Shown: piece after piece, positions 27,360-37,506 of the stretch
Layout: each line of letters starts with the position of its first letter
Numbering within the stretch: the stretch's first letter is position 1
Assembly: GCF_004358345.1 (NCBI RefSeq)
Contig: NZ_CP037952.1
Location: 4,464,001 to 4,528,000 of the forward strand
Origin: Parashewanella spongiae
GTDB lineage: Bacteria > Pseudomonadota > Gammaproteobacteria > Enterobacterales > Shewanellaceae
Length of the DNA: 64,000 bases
Direction: 5' to 3'
The notes under the pieces: model-generated
Told to the model about the DNA's origin: nothing
Databases searched by the model: none
What the model saw: the letters and a program-made list of their open reading frames with translations, nothing else
Program-made: the position numbers and the translations under genes

Positions 27360-28286
27360 CTAACTCAGGTGCTGTGCCACTTGGACAACATTCCCTTCAG
27401 CACTACTTTCTAACCAACTTACTTCTTTCCAACTACGTAACCATGTTAATTGACGCTTTGCCAATTGCCTAGTAGCAGCAACGACTTTTTCAACCATTTC
27501 ATTATAGTCATATTCTCCGTCAAGGTGTTGCCAACATTGACGATAACCTACACATCGCATTGAGGGGAGGTTAATATGTAAATCACTACGTTGTTTTAAT
27601 TTAGCAACTTCTTCAACAAAGCCTTGCTCTACCATAAGGTTAAAGCGCTTTTCGATTAAGCTGTGCAACACTTTTCGTTCACTTGGCGCAATAGCAAATT
27701 GCACAAACTGATAGGGTAAAGCTTCAGCTTTCACTTGCGTGAGTTCAGTTAAACTTTTACCGCTGATACGAAACACTTCAAGCGCTCTTGAAAGCCGCTG
27801 AGGATCATTAGGATGAATTCGCTCTGCTGACACAGGATCTATTTCCCGTAATTTATCATGCATGGCTAACCAACCTAATTTTTCAGCCTCTTGTAATACT
27901 TGATCCCTAATTTCTGGCACTGTATTGGGCAATGGCGACAAACCATCAATTAGAGCTTTAAAATACAACATGGTTCCGCCCACTAACAAAGGCGTTTTAC
28001 CTCGTTCAATAATCTCTTCAATAGCCAATATCGCATCACGGCGAAAATCCGCTGCGGAATAACTCTCCGCGGGGTCAAGTATATCAATTAACTGATGTGG
28101 CGCTTTTTTTAATTCTTCTGCTGTCGGCTTAGCCGTCCCAATATCCATTCCTTTGTATATCAACGCTGAATCGACAGAAACAATTTCACAGTTATAGTTT
28201 TCAGCCAATTCCATCGCTAAGGACGTTTTTCCTGAAGCTGTAGGCCCCATTAACATCAATACTTCTGGGTATCCGTTTTTACTCAC
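27360..28286 (-). CDS. miaA: tRNA dimethylallyltransferase MiaA
   Basis: MiaA adds a dimethylallyl group to A37 of tRNAs that read codons starting with U. The 308-residue protein has the P-loop [15 protein letters not shown], then [17 protein letters not shown], and the [21 protein letters not shown] segments that hold tRNA and substrate. The start is GTG, overlapping the mutL stop by four bases (GTGA), which implies coupled translation. Confidence 0.96.
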   Translation of the reverse strand: MSKNGYPEVLMLMGPTASGKTSLAMELAENYNCEIVSVDSALIYKGMDIGTAKPTAEELKKAPHQLIDILDPAESYSAADFRRDAILAIEEIIERGKTPLLVGGTMLYFKALIDGLSPLPNTVPEIRDQVLQEAEKLGWLAMHDKLREIDPVSAERIHPNDPQRLSRALEVFRISGKSLTELTQVKAEALPYQFVQFAIAPSERKVLHSLIEKRFNLMVEQGFVEEVAKLKQRSDLHINLPSMRCVGYRQCWQHLDGEYDYNEMVEKVVAATRQLAKRQLTWLRSWKEVSWLESSAEGNVVQVAQHLS

Positions 28287-30100
28287 ACAACATCTCTCAT
28301 ATTCTGTTCATCTACCCAGCGCTGCCAAGGAAGCGTTATTGCAAATTTAAGCAATGACTCTTTCTTAACGTCTTCAAGCTCACAATATTCCTGCCAGACT
28401 TGTGGTGCCGAAATAAACCCACTTAAACTCTGCTCTGTGACCCAAGCTGCTAATTCATCTTCGGTTGGATCTTGATGCTCTATCCATTGAAGCAATGAAG
28501 GAATAACCTTTGCAAGCTGGCAATCTCTTAGATATGAGGGCACTTTTTTAATTATCAACTGTTGAAGCTTAATTGTTATCTCAAGTCCGATTTGTTTCAA
28601 TAATACTTTCTTCTCATTCAACACATCTTTCCACTGGGATTGAACCGTCACAGATACTGGCATTAATAACGGCTGCGGTAAAAGACCAGTAGCAATTTTC
28701 TCTTTAACTTTTTTTTCAGTTGTAAATAGCGCTACCTTTTTGACTGACAACAACTTTATAGATTCACTGTCAGTTATGACCCAATACTCTCCCTGCAACA
28801 ATGTCGGCATCGTGGCAACAGCTACAGTGTTAGATTCATTTACTTCGCTATTGGTTGCAGACAACAATTCGGCGTAATTTTTGACTGCATTAGCATTAAT
28901 CGACTCTCTTGGCTGAAAATCTCTGCTTGCACCACGACTTACGACATTACTTCTATAATCGGAATTCGAATAACTTGGTTGCTGTTCAGAAAAAACTGGT
29001 GCTGGTGCTGAAGTTGAAAATGGATCTTGGCCACTGCCGCTCTCATGTGTGTCATTATTTTCGACGAATTCATCATCGAAAACTGATGAAAGTCCATCCC
29101 CTTGCGGCAATTGCGATAACGCCGATTGTAATGCTTGTAAGATAAAATCGTGCACATAGCGACTTTGATGAAATCTTACTTCATGTTTGGCTGGGTGAAC
29201 ATTTACATCAACTTGATGAGGATCTAGATCTAACATCAACACATAATTTGGCTGTTCTTGATCGGATAACTCTGAAAAAGCTTGCCTTACTGCATGATTA
29301 ACTAATCGATCTCGAACCAATCGACCGTTGACATAAAAATAGTGTGTATTGAGCGTGATACTTGGCTGGTAGGGTGATTGCAAGTACCCAGTTAACTTTA
29401 ACCCATCATGTTCGCAGTTAATTTGAATAGCTTGTTCGGCAAAGTTTTTATTGCTGATCTGTGCCAACCGTTGTAAATATTGAGCTTGAGTGTTAGCAGG
29501 GCGGTAATTTCGTACCATTTTCCCATTGTGCTGCAAGGTAAAATGAATATCGCGTCGTACGATAGCGATACGCTTGAGCCATTCGTCAATGTGAGTAAAT
29601 TCAGTTTTATCGCTTTTTAAAAAACGTCTTCTGGCTGGCGTATTAAAAAATAAGTCCACCGCCTCAATCGTTGTCCCGATAGGATGAGCGGCTGGGATCA
29701 CCTTAACCGCCATTTGCGAACCTTCTGCGTAAGCCTGCCAAGCTTCCGTTTGAAATTCTGTTCGTGATGTAATCGTTAATCGAGAAACAGAGCTAATACT
29801 TGCCAGCGCCTCTCCTCGAAAACCAAAGCTCATAATAGCTTCTAAATCATCTAGCGTAGTCACTTTTGAGGTAGCATGTCGCGCTAAAGCAAGTGACAAA
29901 GACTCTTTATCAATGCCGGAGCCATTATCACGCACCCGAATTAATTTGGCGCCGCCTTTATCTATTTCTATATCGACTCGAGTTGCACCAGCATCTAGGC
30001 AATTTTCTACTAACTCTTTCACAACAGAAGCAGGTCGTTCAACCACTTCCCCTGCTGCAATTTGGTTTGCCAATTGTGGAGGCAAGATTTGAATAGACAT
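28283..30100 (-). CDS. mutL: DNA mismatch repair protein MutL
   Basis: MutL couples mismatch recognition by MutS to strand incision. I start at [23 protein letters not shown], which carries AGGT eight bases upstream and matches the family N-terminus; the frame extends 23 codons further, into amiB. The result is 605 residues. GHKL ATPase motifs: [22 protein letters not shown] and [10 protein letters not shown]. The linker (about 340-420) is Ser-rich. The C-terminal dimer domain lacks the DQHAxxER endonuclease motif, as expected in bacteria that use MutH. Confidence 0.96.
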   Translation of the reverse strand: MSIQILPPQLANQIAAGEVVERPASVVKELVENCLDAGATRVDIEIDKGGAKLIRVRDNGSGIDKESLSLALARHATSKVTTLDDLEAIMSFGFRGEALASISSVSRLTITSRTEFQTEAWQAYAEGSQMAVKVIPAAHPIGTTIEAVDLFFNTPARRRFLKSDKTEFTHIDEWLKRIAIVRRDIHFTLQHNGKMVRNYRPANTQAQYLQRLAQISNKNFAEQAIQINCEHDGLKLTGYLQSPYQPSITLNTHYFYVNGRLVRDRLVNHAVRQAFSELSDQEQPNYVLMLDLDPHQVDVNVHPAKHEVRFHQSRYVHDFILQALQSALSQLPQGDGLSSVFDDEFVENNDTHESGSGQDPFSTSAPAPVFSEQQPSYSNSDYRSNVVSRGASRDFQPRESINANAVKNYAELLSATNSEVNESNTVAVATMPTLLQGEYWVITDSESIKLLSVKKVALFTTEKKVKEKIATGLLPQPLLMPVSVTVQSQWKDVLNEKKVLLKQIGLEITIKLQQLIIKKVPSYLRDCQLAKVIPSLLQWIEHQDPTEDELAAWVTEQSLSGFISAPQVWQEYCELEDVKKESLLKFAITLPWQRWVDEQNMRDVV

Positions 30101-30125
30101 ATTGATTACCTGTAAAAGATTCGCG

Positions 30126-31436
30126 CTAACGAGTAGGGATTTTAAGCGTCTGACCGAGACGAACAACATTGGACTTAAGGTTATTCACTTTTTTAATGCT
30201 GCTTACTGATACTTGGTACCGCTTAGCAATTTTAGATAACGAATCACCACGAACCACTTTATGTTTCATATTCTTTTGATTAGCCAGCAAAGTATCACTT
30301 GGTGCGTGTTGTTTAAAGTATTTCAACACCCCTTTATGCAGGGCTTTAGCTAATTTTTTTTGGTGACTACTAGAACGAAGCAGTTTCTCTTCTCTTGGAT
30401 TTGAAATGAACCCTGTCTCAACCAATATCGATGGAATATCAGGCGATTTAAGTACGCCAAAATTGCCTGATTCAGGATGTTTTTTATGTAATTTGGTAAC
30501 CTTCCCAACTTCTGAAACCAGTTGTGATGCAATGGTATGGCTTAGAGCCATAGATTTATCCGAAACCATATCAATTAAGGTCATAGCAAGATATTGTTCA
30601 CTATCATTACCTTGGATAATACCACCAGCTCCACCGAGCAGTTCGGAGTGGCGCTCTTTTTGTTCTAACCAACGACCCATTTCTGATTTCGCACGGCCTT
30701 TAGATAACACCCAGACTGAAGCACCTCGGGGTTGCGGCGAGGTAAAAGCATCGGCGTGAATCGATATTAACAAATCGACTTTCTTTTTCCTTGCTAACTC
30801 GCTACGGCGGTTAATATTAACAAAATAATCACCTTTTCGAGTCATGTATGCCGTCATGCCTGGTGTAGCATCAATTAATTTTTTTAATCGATTAGCAATT
30901 TCGAAAACAACTTTTTTTTCAAAAGTGCCAGCAGGGCCAATAGAGCCGGGATCGTCACCACCGTGTCCTGCATCAATAGCGACAATGATATTACGCAGTT
31001 TACGGGTGGGCTGCTTCACGATATGAGATTTTGATTTGGCTAAAGGCTCAATATCAACAACAAGCCGATGACCATATGGGGCTGTTGGTGGCAATGAAAA
31101 CAATTTTGATTTAACCGCTTGATTTAAATCTAAGACGATGCGAGCAGTGCTTTTTTTGGGCGATTTACTGAGTCTGATCCTTTTAAGCAATTTACTGCTA
31201 TTTTTTATCTTTTTTAAATCAACTTTTAATTTCGTGTTTTCTAAATCAACAACCAAACGATTAGGCTTCGATAAAGTAAAGTGCTTGTATTTAACTTTAG
31301 TACCCAAATCAAGCACGATTCGAGTAGACTCAGGTGCAGCCCATACTCGAATACCCTTTAAAGTATTTGCCGCTATAACTTGCAGTGGCAGTAAGAATAA
31401 TAAAGCAATACTCAATAATCGTGTCATTTGGTTCAT
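30126..31436 (-). CDS. amiB: N-acetylmuramoyl-L-alanine amidase AmiB
   Basis: AmiB cleaves septal peptidoglycan during cell separation. The 436-residue protein has a signal peptide (LLSIALLFLLPLQVIAA), an AMIN domain (residues 25-125) and a zinc amidase_3 domain. The latter has AIDAGHGGDDPGS (His), FEKKVVFEIANRL (Glu), LISIHADAF (His) and ILVETGFISNPREE (Glu). A single LysM domain closes the protein (HKVVRGDSLSKIAKRYQVSVSSIKKVNNL). Order tsaE-amiB-mutL is conserved in enterics. Confidence 0.96.
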   Translation of the reverse strand: MNQMTRLLSIALLFLLPLQVIAANTLKGIRVWAAPESTRIVLDLGTKVKYKHFTLSKPNRLVVDLENTKLKVDLKKIKNSSKLLKRIRLSKSPKKSTARIVLDLNQAVKSKLFSLPPTAPYGHRLVVDIEPLAKSKSHIVKQPTRKLRNIIVAIDAGHGGDDPGSIGPAGTFEKKVVFEIANRLKKLIDATPGMTAYMTRKGDYFVNINRRSELARKKKVDLLISIHADAFTSPQPRGASVWVLSKGRAKSEMGRWLEQKERHSELLGGAGGIIQGNDSEQYLAMTLIDMVSDKSMALSHTIASQLVSEVGKVTKLHKKHPESGNFGVLKSPDIPSILVETGFISNPREEKLLRSSSHQKKLAKALHKGVLKYFKQHAPSDTLLANQKNMKHKVVRGDSLSKIAKRYQVSVSSIKKVNNLKSNVVRLGQTLKIPTR

Positions 31437-31450
31437 AAAGATTCAGTTAC

Positions 31451-31909
31451 TTATTTTATTTTTTCTATCAACTGCTTACCTTGACAAGAATTCGCTTGCA
31501 TAACAAGTTCACGTCCATGATTAACATAATTTATTTCAATATTTATATCGGCATCAGCAAGTAAACCATAACCTCTATCTGGCCACTCGATAATACAAAT
31601 GCTATCTTTTGAAAAATAGTCTCGAATCCCCATGTATTCCAATTCTTCTGGATCAAGCAATCTATACAAGTCAAAATGAAACACTTGCATATTGGCAAGT
31701 TCGTAGGGTTCAACAATGGTATATGTTGGGCTTTTTACTGCACCAACATGTCCTAGTGCTTGAATTAATCCACGTGAAAAAGTCGTTTTTCCTGCCCCGA
31801 GTTCACCAGAAAGATACATAGTAAAAGGAGGAGTAAGATACTGAGCAATCTTACAGCCTAACTTAACGGTGGCAGCTTCATCGATTAAAGAGAATGTGTG
31901 TTTTTGCAT
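31451..31909 (-). CDS. tsaE: tRNA threonylcarbamoyladenosine biosynthesis ATPase TsaE
   Basis: TsaE is the small P-loop ATPase of the t6A37 tRNA-modification complex with TsaB and TsaD. The 152-residue protein has the P-loop GELGAGKTTFSRGLI, then VKSPTYTIVEPYEL, HFDLYRLLDPEELEYMGIRDYF and the Walker B-like ICIIEWPDRG. It is the first gene of the amiB-mutL-miaA-hfq-hflXKC series. Confidence 0.95.
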   Translation of the reverse strand: MQKHTFSLIDEAATVKLGCKIAQYLTPPFTMYLSGELGAGKTTFSRGLIQALGHVGAVKSPTYTIVEPYELANMQVFHFDLYRLLDPEELEYMGIRDYFSKDSICIIEWPDRGYGLLADADINIEINYVNHGRELVMQANSCQGKQLIEKIK

Positions 31910-31948
31910 GATTTGATAACTACTGAATACACGTAAATAAATTATACC

Positions 31949-31980
31949 GAAAAAAAAGCTGAAACCATCAATGACTTCAG
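31949..31980 (-). terminator. Terminator after the POT-type transporter gene
   Basis: On the minus strand a GCTGAA/TTCAGC stem is followed directly by eight T. It lies about 50 bases beyond the transporter stop and 40 before tsaE, isolating the two. Confidence 0.7.
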
Positions 31981-32032
31981 CGATTAATCACTATTTTTTG
32001 CAATAATTTTTGTAAAACTACTAAGGTACGCT

Positions 32033-33562
32033 CTAAACCGTTTGGCTACGCTGTAAATTTAATAGCCACTTACCATAGATAAAAATACCTACAGCTGAAA
32101 TGGAGCCTATTGCTGCAATGATGTACCACGCCATGCCAACATTGTGTGTCGCATAGAGATATTGGGTTAATGACTGAGCACTTTCACCTGTATAACTGAC
32201 TAACGTGGTAAATGCTTCTCCCTGAGGAATCGCTGTTACATCAGTTTGCGACATCCCACGCTCTAAAAGTAGGTCACGAGAAAAAATTTCTTTTGAGGCA
32301 TACCATTCGTAAAGTTTTGGGCCAAAGTAACCTTCTAATCCCCAACCGATCCCTTGAGGCAACATAACAAACCCTAAATACATGGCTTTTTTCCCCTCTG
32401 GGGCAATATTGCCCATGAACTCTCCCTTTTTAGGGCTGATCATCATTTCACCGAGAGAAAAAGTCGCAATCGCCAACGCCATAATCCAAGCCGCATTAGT
32501 TGCTCCAATCAACAAGAAAGCAACAATACTCAATATGCAACCAGAAAGCATGGCACTTGTAACACGATATTTTGCGGTTAAGGCCGCGACTAAAAAGCAG
32601 GTAGTCATGATCAATGCGGCATTAATATTGATCATACCTTCAGGCAAAATTCGAGTCCCTTCAAAATCCATAGCCAGCAATTTTTGCCAGAACACACTCG
32701 GAGTTTCACCGCCAAACAAACTCGTCACAAGTACACTCGTATCAACCCACTCAGAAATATGAATAGGAAGTACATCAAAAAGTGAGTTAAACAAAAACCA
32801 AAATCCAGAAAACACCAACATGTAGTAGATTACAATTGGCTTTTTTAATTCTTGCCACGCGTCTTTCCACAATACTTGTTGTTTAATTTCACCGCTTTTA
32901 ATTTGTGCTTTACGCGCTAAACGTGCTTCTTTACCTGGCTCTTTATAAGCCAACAGAAAAACAAAGTTAATTGAAATGATAGCTGCACAAGTATAGAAGA
33001 CATTTTCCCAAGCTAGCTGACGCATATGAGCCGCTACAATAGGGCCAATAAAACCGCCAACATTTACGATTTGATAAAAAATACCCCACGCCATTGAGGT
33101 ATTATTACGATTAGTAGACAGTACCATAGTCCCTTGAATACCCGGCTTAAAGATACCTGTACCACCCGCCAAAAGCATTGCACCAATTAAGAACCCCCAA
33201 AATGATGGGAAGAACGCCATCACCAAATAAGCGCCAATTTTAATGACTGTAGAAGCGAAAATGGTTTCTTTGTAACCGACTCGGTCTGATATACCACCAG
33301 TAAACACAGGAACAAAAGTTTGCGTTATCGCAAACCAAAACATGATCACACCGTAATCGCCTAAACTAATCCCAAGACCACCTTCGGAGGTAGGCGCTTG
33401 AGCATATAAAGAGGCGGTTGTTTTTACACCATAATATGAAACACGTTCGACGAGCTCCATACCACCGACAAGCCAGAAAACATAGCTTAAACTGGCAATG
33501 GAAGCCCACATGCCTAACTGTTTGACTTCTCGCAGATCATTTCCCAACTCGGGGTTACTCAT
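32033..33562 (-). CDS. MFS transporter of the POT (proton-dependent oligopeptide) type
   Basis: The 509-residue inner-membrane protein has about 12-14 hydrophobic segments. Its N-terminus GMELVERVSYYGVKTTASLYA resembles the E-R-x-x-Y-Y motif of POT peptide transporters. A cytoplasmic motif follows (GGISDRVGYKETIF), then GTGIFKPGIQGTMVL, close to the POT signature. The likely substrate is di- or tripeptides driven by protons, but this subfamily is not well characterised. AGGAG lies ten bases before the start. It is monocistronic, with its own terminator. Confidence 0.85.
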   Translation of the reverse strand: MSNPELGNDLREVKQLGMWASIASLSYVFWLVGGMELVERVSYYGVKTTASLYAQAPTSEGGLGISLGDYGVIMFWFAITQTFVPVFTGGISDRVGYKETIFASTVIKIGAYLVMAFFPSFWGFLIGAMLLAGGTGIFKPGIQGTMVLSTNRNNTSMAWGIFYQIVNVGGFIGPIVAAHMRQLAWENVFYTCAAIISINFVFLLAYKEPGKEARLARKAQIKSGEIKQQVLWKDAWQELKKPIVIYYMLVFSGFWFLFNSLFDVLPIHISEWVDTSVLVTSLFGGETPSVFWQKLLAMDFEGTRILPEGMININAALIMTTCFLVAALTAKYRVTSAMLSGCILSIVAFLLIGATNAAWIMALAIATFSLGEMMISPKKGEFMGNIAPEGKKAMYLGFVMLPQGIGWGLEGYFGPKLYEWYASKEIFSRDLLLERGMSQTDVTAIPQGEAFTTLVSYTGESAQSLTQYLYATHNVGMAWYIIAAIGSISAVGIFIYGKWLLNLQRSQTV

Positions 33563-34348
33563 ATCCTGCTCCTTTGTTATTTTTTATCATCCACAGCTTT
33601 GAGCAACTAAAAACACACATATTATGATTAGATACTTAATTTATTATCAGTAAATGAATTTCTTCAAAGGGGATACTTTACCTAATTTGTAGCAAAAGGC
33701 CAAAACTGAATAGTCAAAATCAAAGTTAAAAAATACAAACCCAAAACGATTACCACTTTAAAAACAAGGAAATAAATAACAATGATGAACCTAAATAAAT
33801 CGGTTGAACGCACAATTTGACTTTAATCTAATGAAGTTAAATACAGAATTAAACAACTCAAATTAATCCATTAGGTGAGTGCTGAACATTCATATATTTG
33901 CCAAAATCACCGCTCGCTGCGTTATAAATTTTACAAGTAGAAACGAAGTAACGACAGTTTTATATGTCGGTAACCACTACTTGCTGCTATTCATGCCTTG
34001 CTATCAATAATTTTTTCTGCGTATATGAACGCTCCCAACCGATTTATTTACCGTGAAAATAGCCGATAACACCTATTCCCAAGCCTGTTAGTGAAAGCAT
34101 AAAAGCTAAAAATCACTTCGCCTTTAGCTTAGGTTGGAAATAATCTTCAAATCTCAGCGAATACAATTTTCATGGTGTAGGGTGATAGAAAAATAGTAGC
34201 CAAAGTAAACGCATATGACATCTATGCCTATCATGAACGTTTAGGATGAAAAACAGAATACCTTAGCAAGAATAAATACTAGTGCCTGCAAAATATACAC
34301 TGTAGACTTATAAGTAATTGGATAAATTCAAGTTTGAGGTGCACAGTC
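33563..34348. other. Gene-free region with a diverged B-like repeat
   Basis: No gene is supported. It contains the POT gene leader and the B-related element at 33790-34052. The 300 bases before the ankyrin gene at 34349 hold its leader; GAGGT lies eight bases before that start codon. I cannot assign promoter boxes. Confidence 0.5.
33790..34052 (+). repeat. Diverged family B-like element
   Basis: Ends CCTAAATAAATCGGTTG and CAACCGATTTATTTACC are inverted repeats that differ from true B ends by a changed core. ATGAA and GTGAA flank it, a possible decayed 5-bp duplication. The interior shares ACAAGTAGAA and TTTTTTCTGCG with B, and carries a near-copy of the common hairpin at 33952-33969. Confidence 0.7.
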
Positions 34349-35500
34349 ATGGCCCTTACTTCAACACCTGCATCAGAGTCAGTACCAATAACCCTATTCT
34401 GTTACTCTGAAAAATTAATTTCGATTAGCGCTGACAGTAAAACTCTAACAAAGTTAACCGCCAGCCACTCCCAAAAATCAGTAGTGCATTTCAAATTTGT
34501 AAATAAAGAGGGAGTAGTTTCAAATTCAAGAAAATATTGTGTTTCTTGTGAACAACGTGCTAAAGGTATCGACTTAAAATGGGTTGCTAAACCGTTAAGC
34601 ATAATCGTAGAAGACTTTCATTCAGAGAATGAAAAATTAGCCATAAAATATTTTGTAAATCGACTTAATGGTAAAAACTATTGGAATTTTTACAACGAAA
34701 TATTACAAAGCCGATGTGAAGCTGTCCGATCATTTCTTGAAGATGGTATCAATTTAAACCTCCACACTAATGAGGTTATTTACCCAGTAGACAAGTACGC
34801 ATTTCCAATGAAAACGCGTTTTAAGTTATTTTCAGAGACTGAGTTTTTATTTGGAAACCCAGATCAGTCTGTATTTAATATCCAGTCTTCCCAAACAGCC
34901 CTTCATTTAGCGGTCATGACTGGCTCAACTGAAATATCTAAACTGTTAGTCACACATGGCGCGCCCATAAACGCCCAAAACCGACACGGGAACACACCGT
35001 TAATCGGAGCAATTTTATGTGCTCACGAAGAAATGGCACTCTTTTTTATTGAACAAGGGTGTGATGTTGATATAAAAAACAGCTCAAAATGCCTTGCTTT
35101 AGGGCATGCAATCAAGAAAAAGCTCATAAAGGTGGTAAAAGCCATCGCCCCGAAAACAAAGCATATTAATGAGCCCTCATCTAAGTCTGGTTCTTTTTTA
35201 GCCCTAGCCGCCAGCCTAGGATACAAAGAAATTGTGTCTATTCTTCTTGAGAATGGTGCCAATCCAAGTCATGAATCAAACAGCCTGCTTCCTGTTCACT
35301 TCGCGGTGCTAAACAAGCACTTAAATACAGCGAAACTTATGATCAGTCAAATACGAACCAGAAAAGAGTTTGATGACTTGGAATTCGAGCAAATGGGGAG
35401 GCAATCATTAACTTCATTAATAAAATCAGAAGTTCCAGCTCAGTATCAAGAAGAGTTGATGGTTCTTTTGCGAAATAAGCTGGCAACCTTACCTAATTAA
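34349..35500 (+). CDS. Ankyrin-repeat protein, unknown function
   Basis: This 383-residue protein starts at MALTSTPASES behind GAGGTGCACAGTC; the frame extends five codons upstream. The N-terminal 170 residues are unique, with a Cys pair (KYCVSCEQR). Ankyrin repeats cover about 180-335: TALHLAVMTGSTEISKLLVT, NTPLIGAILCAHEEMALFFI, FLALAASLGYKEIVSILLEN and PVHFAVLNKHLNTAKLMI. There is no signal peptide. The Shine-Dalgarno context and the Ser/Thr-rich first residues resemble those of the 1339-residue ankyrin gene at 13064. A protein-binding role, possibly as a secreted factor, is inference. Confidence 0.85.
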   Translation: MALTSTPASESVPITLFCYSEKLISISADSKTLTKLTASHSQKSVVHFKFVNKEGVVSNSRKYCVSCEQRAKGIDLKWVAKPLSIIVEDFHSENEKLAIKYFVNRLNGKNYWNFYNEILQSRCEAVRSFLEDGINLNLHTNEVIYPVDKYAFPMKTRFKLFSETEFLFGNPDQSVFNIQSSQTALHLAVMTGSTEISKLLVTHGAPINAQNRHGNTPLIGAILCAHEEMALFFIEQGCDVDIKNSSKCLALGHAIKKKLIKVVKAIAPKTKHINEPSSKSGSFLALAASLGYKEIVSILLENGANPSHESNSLLPVHFAVLNKHLNTAKLMISQIRTRKEFDDLEFEQMGRQSLTSLIKSEVPAQYQEELMVLLRNKLATLPN

Positions 35501-35590
35501 ACTGAGCTCGGCGTTAGCAAACCTCAGGTTAATTTCTCACTCGTTTTGCATTGTAACCTATTTGACCAGTATGCCGACTTCGACGTTTAA

Positions 35591-35824
35591 CCTAAAATCA
35601 TCAGTTGAACGCTGAGTATATGAGTAACTGCTTGAGCAATATGATGAAATTTATCATCATGGCTTTCACCCAATGAGTGAAGTGCTCTACGCTCACAAGC
35701 TTGCTAAAATAACTGCTATCTGCGTTGTAACTTTTGCAAGTAGAATAACTACTTGCTGCAAGCTACGCCTTTCTATCAGACATTTTTTCTACGCTTGAGA
35801 ACGCAGTCAACTGATGTTTCTAGG
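35591..35824 (+). repeat. MITE family B, copy 4
   Basis: A 234-bp element with perfect TTTAA direct repeats on both sides (35586-35590 and 35825-35829). These define the 5-bp target duplication of the family. It fills most of the 396-base gap between the ankyrin gene and the DUF481 gene; nothing else is seen there. Confidence 0.93.
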
Positions 35825-35896
35825 TTTAACCGTCTTTAAAAATTGTCGGACAGTTATTAATTCGCCCCAAGGGGCTAAGAATTAAAACCGAAGTGA

Positions 35897-36634
35897 TTAA
35901 AAAGAATAAAGTAGTGTGAGCGTGGTTTCTGTATCTGTGCTTTTGATATCGTCGAGTGGCTTATTGTTATAGCGTACTACCACTGCAAACTTCATTGCCA
36001 AAGAATCGATGACTTTAGCAGTTATCGACGATTCAGAGCGCACATCAAGTCGATCACCAAGATCAACAATAAATTTTTGTTGGAATTTAGAACTTTCACT
36101 TAGACTTGCTTGATAATCAACGACACTATGCAGCACCATGTTGCTTTCTTTGCTGCTTCCTGATTCTAAGGCTTGCTCTGCCGTATACTTGTCGTAAATG
36201 TAACCAGGACCAACTTCAGCACGTAAAAAACTATGTTCATCATCAAAAAATTTATGACCATAGCCTATAGCTGCAGTAATGCGATAATCAAAACCACGAA
36301 ATTCATCAACTTCATAACTGCCATTTGCAAAAACGTAGTTATCTTCATTAAACATATAGTTACCTTGAGCGCCGGCTTGATAACGTTTCGCAGTAACGGA
36401 ATTATCATCTTCTTTATAAAGCCCTTCAATAATGTATTCGTTTTCCCAATCACCCAGCTTATGTTTCAAGTCTAACTTAGCCTTAACCGATGAGGTTTTG
36501 GTGTTACCTGTTGTTAATGTTGCCCCAACTTCAGCATCACCACCTAAGGTCTTATCACTTTCAACAGATTCATTGCCAGCGAAAACAGATGAAGACAAAA
36601 AAAACAATACATAACAAGCGAATAACGGTTTCAT
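35897..36634 (-). CDS. DUF481 family outer-membrane beta-barrel protein
   Basis: DUF481 proteins are predicted salt- or stress-induced outer-membrane barrels of unknown activity. From MKPLFACYV the protein has 245 residues, with a signal peptide (CYVLFFLSSSVFAG). The diagnostic start GDAEVGATLTTGNTKTSSVKAKLDL is followed by alternating beta strands and a terminal aromatic (TLTLLYSF) used for barrel insertion. The frame extends 21 codons upstream; MGIKQM at 36649 is an alternative start and no Shine-Dalgarno site decides. It is monocistronic. Confidence 0.88.
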   Translation of the reverse strand: MKPLFACYVLFFLSSSVFAGNESVESDKTLGGDAEVGATLTTGNTKTSSVKAKLDLKHKLGDWENEYIIEGLYKEDDNSVTAKRYQAGAQGNYMFNEDNYVFANGSYEVDEFRGFDYRITAAIGYGHKFFDDEHSFLRAEVGPGYIYDKYTAEQALESGSSKESNMVLHSVVDYQASLSESSKFQQKFIVDLGDRLDVRSESSITAKVIDSLAMKFAVVVRYNNKPLDDIKSTDTETTLTLLYSF

Positions 36635-36742
36635 TTGCTTTATACCCATAATAATTGCACATTTCGCACAGCTTAAATTTTCAGCAAAAAATGTCAATTA
36701 TTATTTAATAATTTTCCCTCAAATATTTTAAAAACTAACCTT

Positions 36743-36839
36743 TAGGGAGCTATCGATTTAGAAAGTACCAATCTTTGTCATACCAGCGAAGATAATTGGC
36801 TGGCATCCAGTGACTTTTATAGAAAAAGTAAAGGTACTA
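36743..36839 (+). repeat. Repeat family C, copy 3
   Basis: It begins TAGGGAGCTATCG and ends GGTACTA, where a family A element has inserted at the TA. The D partner resumes at 37393 after that element. Confidence 0.83.
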
Positions 36840-37390
36840 GGGGCTGTTGATCTTTCGTGATTGTTTTTGCAGCGATAAATTGGTTATTTTATGCAAGGCA
36901 GAGTTTGTGAGGTTTGGTTATTATCCACATACAAAACTGTCGTTACTTCGTTTTCAAATAAGAAAACGATAACGCAGCACCTTTTATTTAGAAAGAGCGA
37001 CCAATTTACGCTCTCTCTTTTTTCGATGCTTTTGAGCATTCACTGTTCTGTGTTGTGTCCAGCTCACTTAGATGGCTAAGAATCACTGCTCACGCCTTGA
37101 ACCTAAAAACATCAATTGAACGCTGAGTATACGAGTAACTGTTTGAGCAATACGATGATTTTATTATCATTTTTTTCACCCAATGAGTGAAGTGCTCTAC
37201 GCTCACAAGCTTGCTAAAATGACTGCTATCTGCGTTGTAACTTTTGCAAGTAGAATAACTACTTACTGCAAGCTACGTCTTACTATCAGCCATTTTTTCT
37301 ACGCTTGTGAACGCAGTCAACTGATGTTTCTAGGTTGAACAGATAAATGCTCAAATAGCACAAAATTTAATCCTGAAAGATCAACAGACC
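36840..37390 (+). repeat. MITE family A, copy 4, carrying nested B
   Basis: A 551-bp copy almost identical to 1890-2442, with TA on both sides (36838-36839 and 37391-37392). It carries a B element at the same internal position as A copy 1, so the A+B composite moved as a unit after the B insertion. Confidence 0.9.
37102..37334 (+). repeat. MITE family B, copy 5, nested in A
   Basis: A 233-bp B element flanked by TTGAA (37097-37101 and 37335-37339), at the same internal site of A as the copy at 2152. Confidence 0.92.
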
Positions 37391-37392
37391 TA

Positions 37393-37490
37393 AGACTACC
37401 GACATACAAAACTGTCGTCATTTCGTTTCCGGCCTGCGCTGGAGTGACGAGAACTCATCAGTATACTTTCTTCCGCAACTTTCCTTAGTC
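37393..37490 (+). repeat. Repeat family D, copy 2
   Basis: It starts AGACTACCGACATAC and ends CTTTCCTTAGTC. The hairpin CGACATACAAAACTGTCG lies at 37400-37417 and a second hairpin core (CCGGCCTGCGCTGG) follows. With the C copy at 36743 it reconstitutes one C-D unit split by A. Confidence 0.83.
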
Positions 37491-37506
37491 GTCTTTCAAG
37501 CGCAAT

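Noticed and set aside
36891-37079. 62-codon frame inside MITE A, with an almost identical frame at 46461
   Set aside because: Recurrence is explained by the repeat itself; start and stop differ between copies and there is no ribosome site, so it does not look like a transposase remnant.
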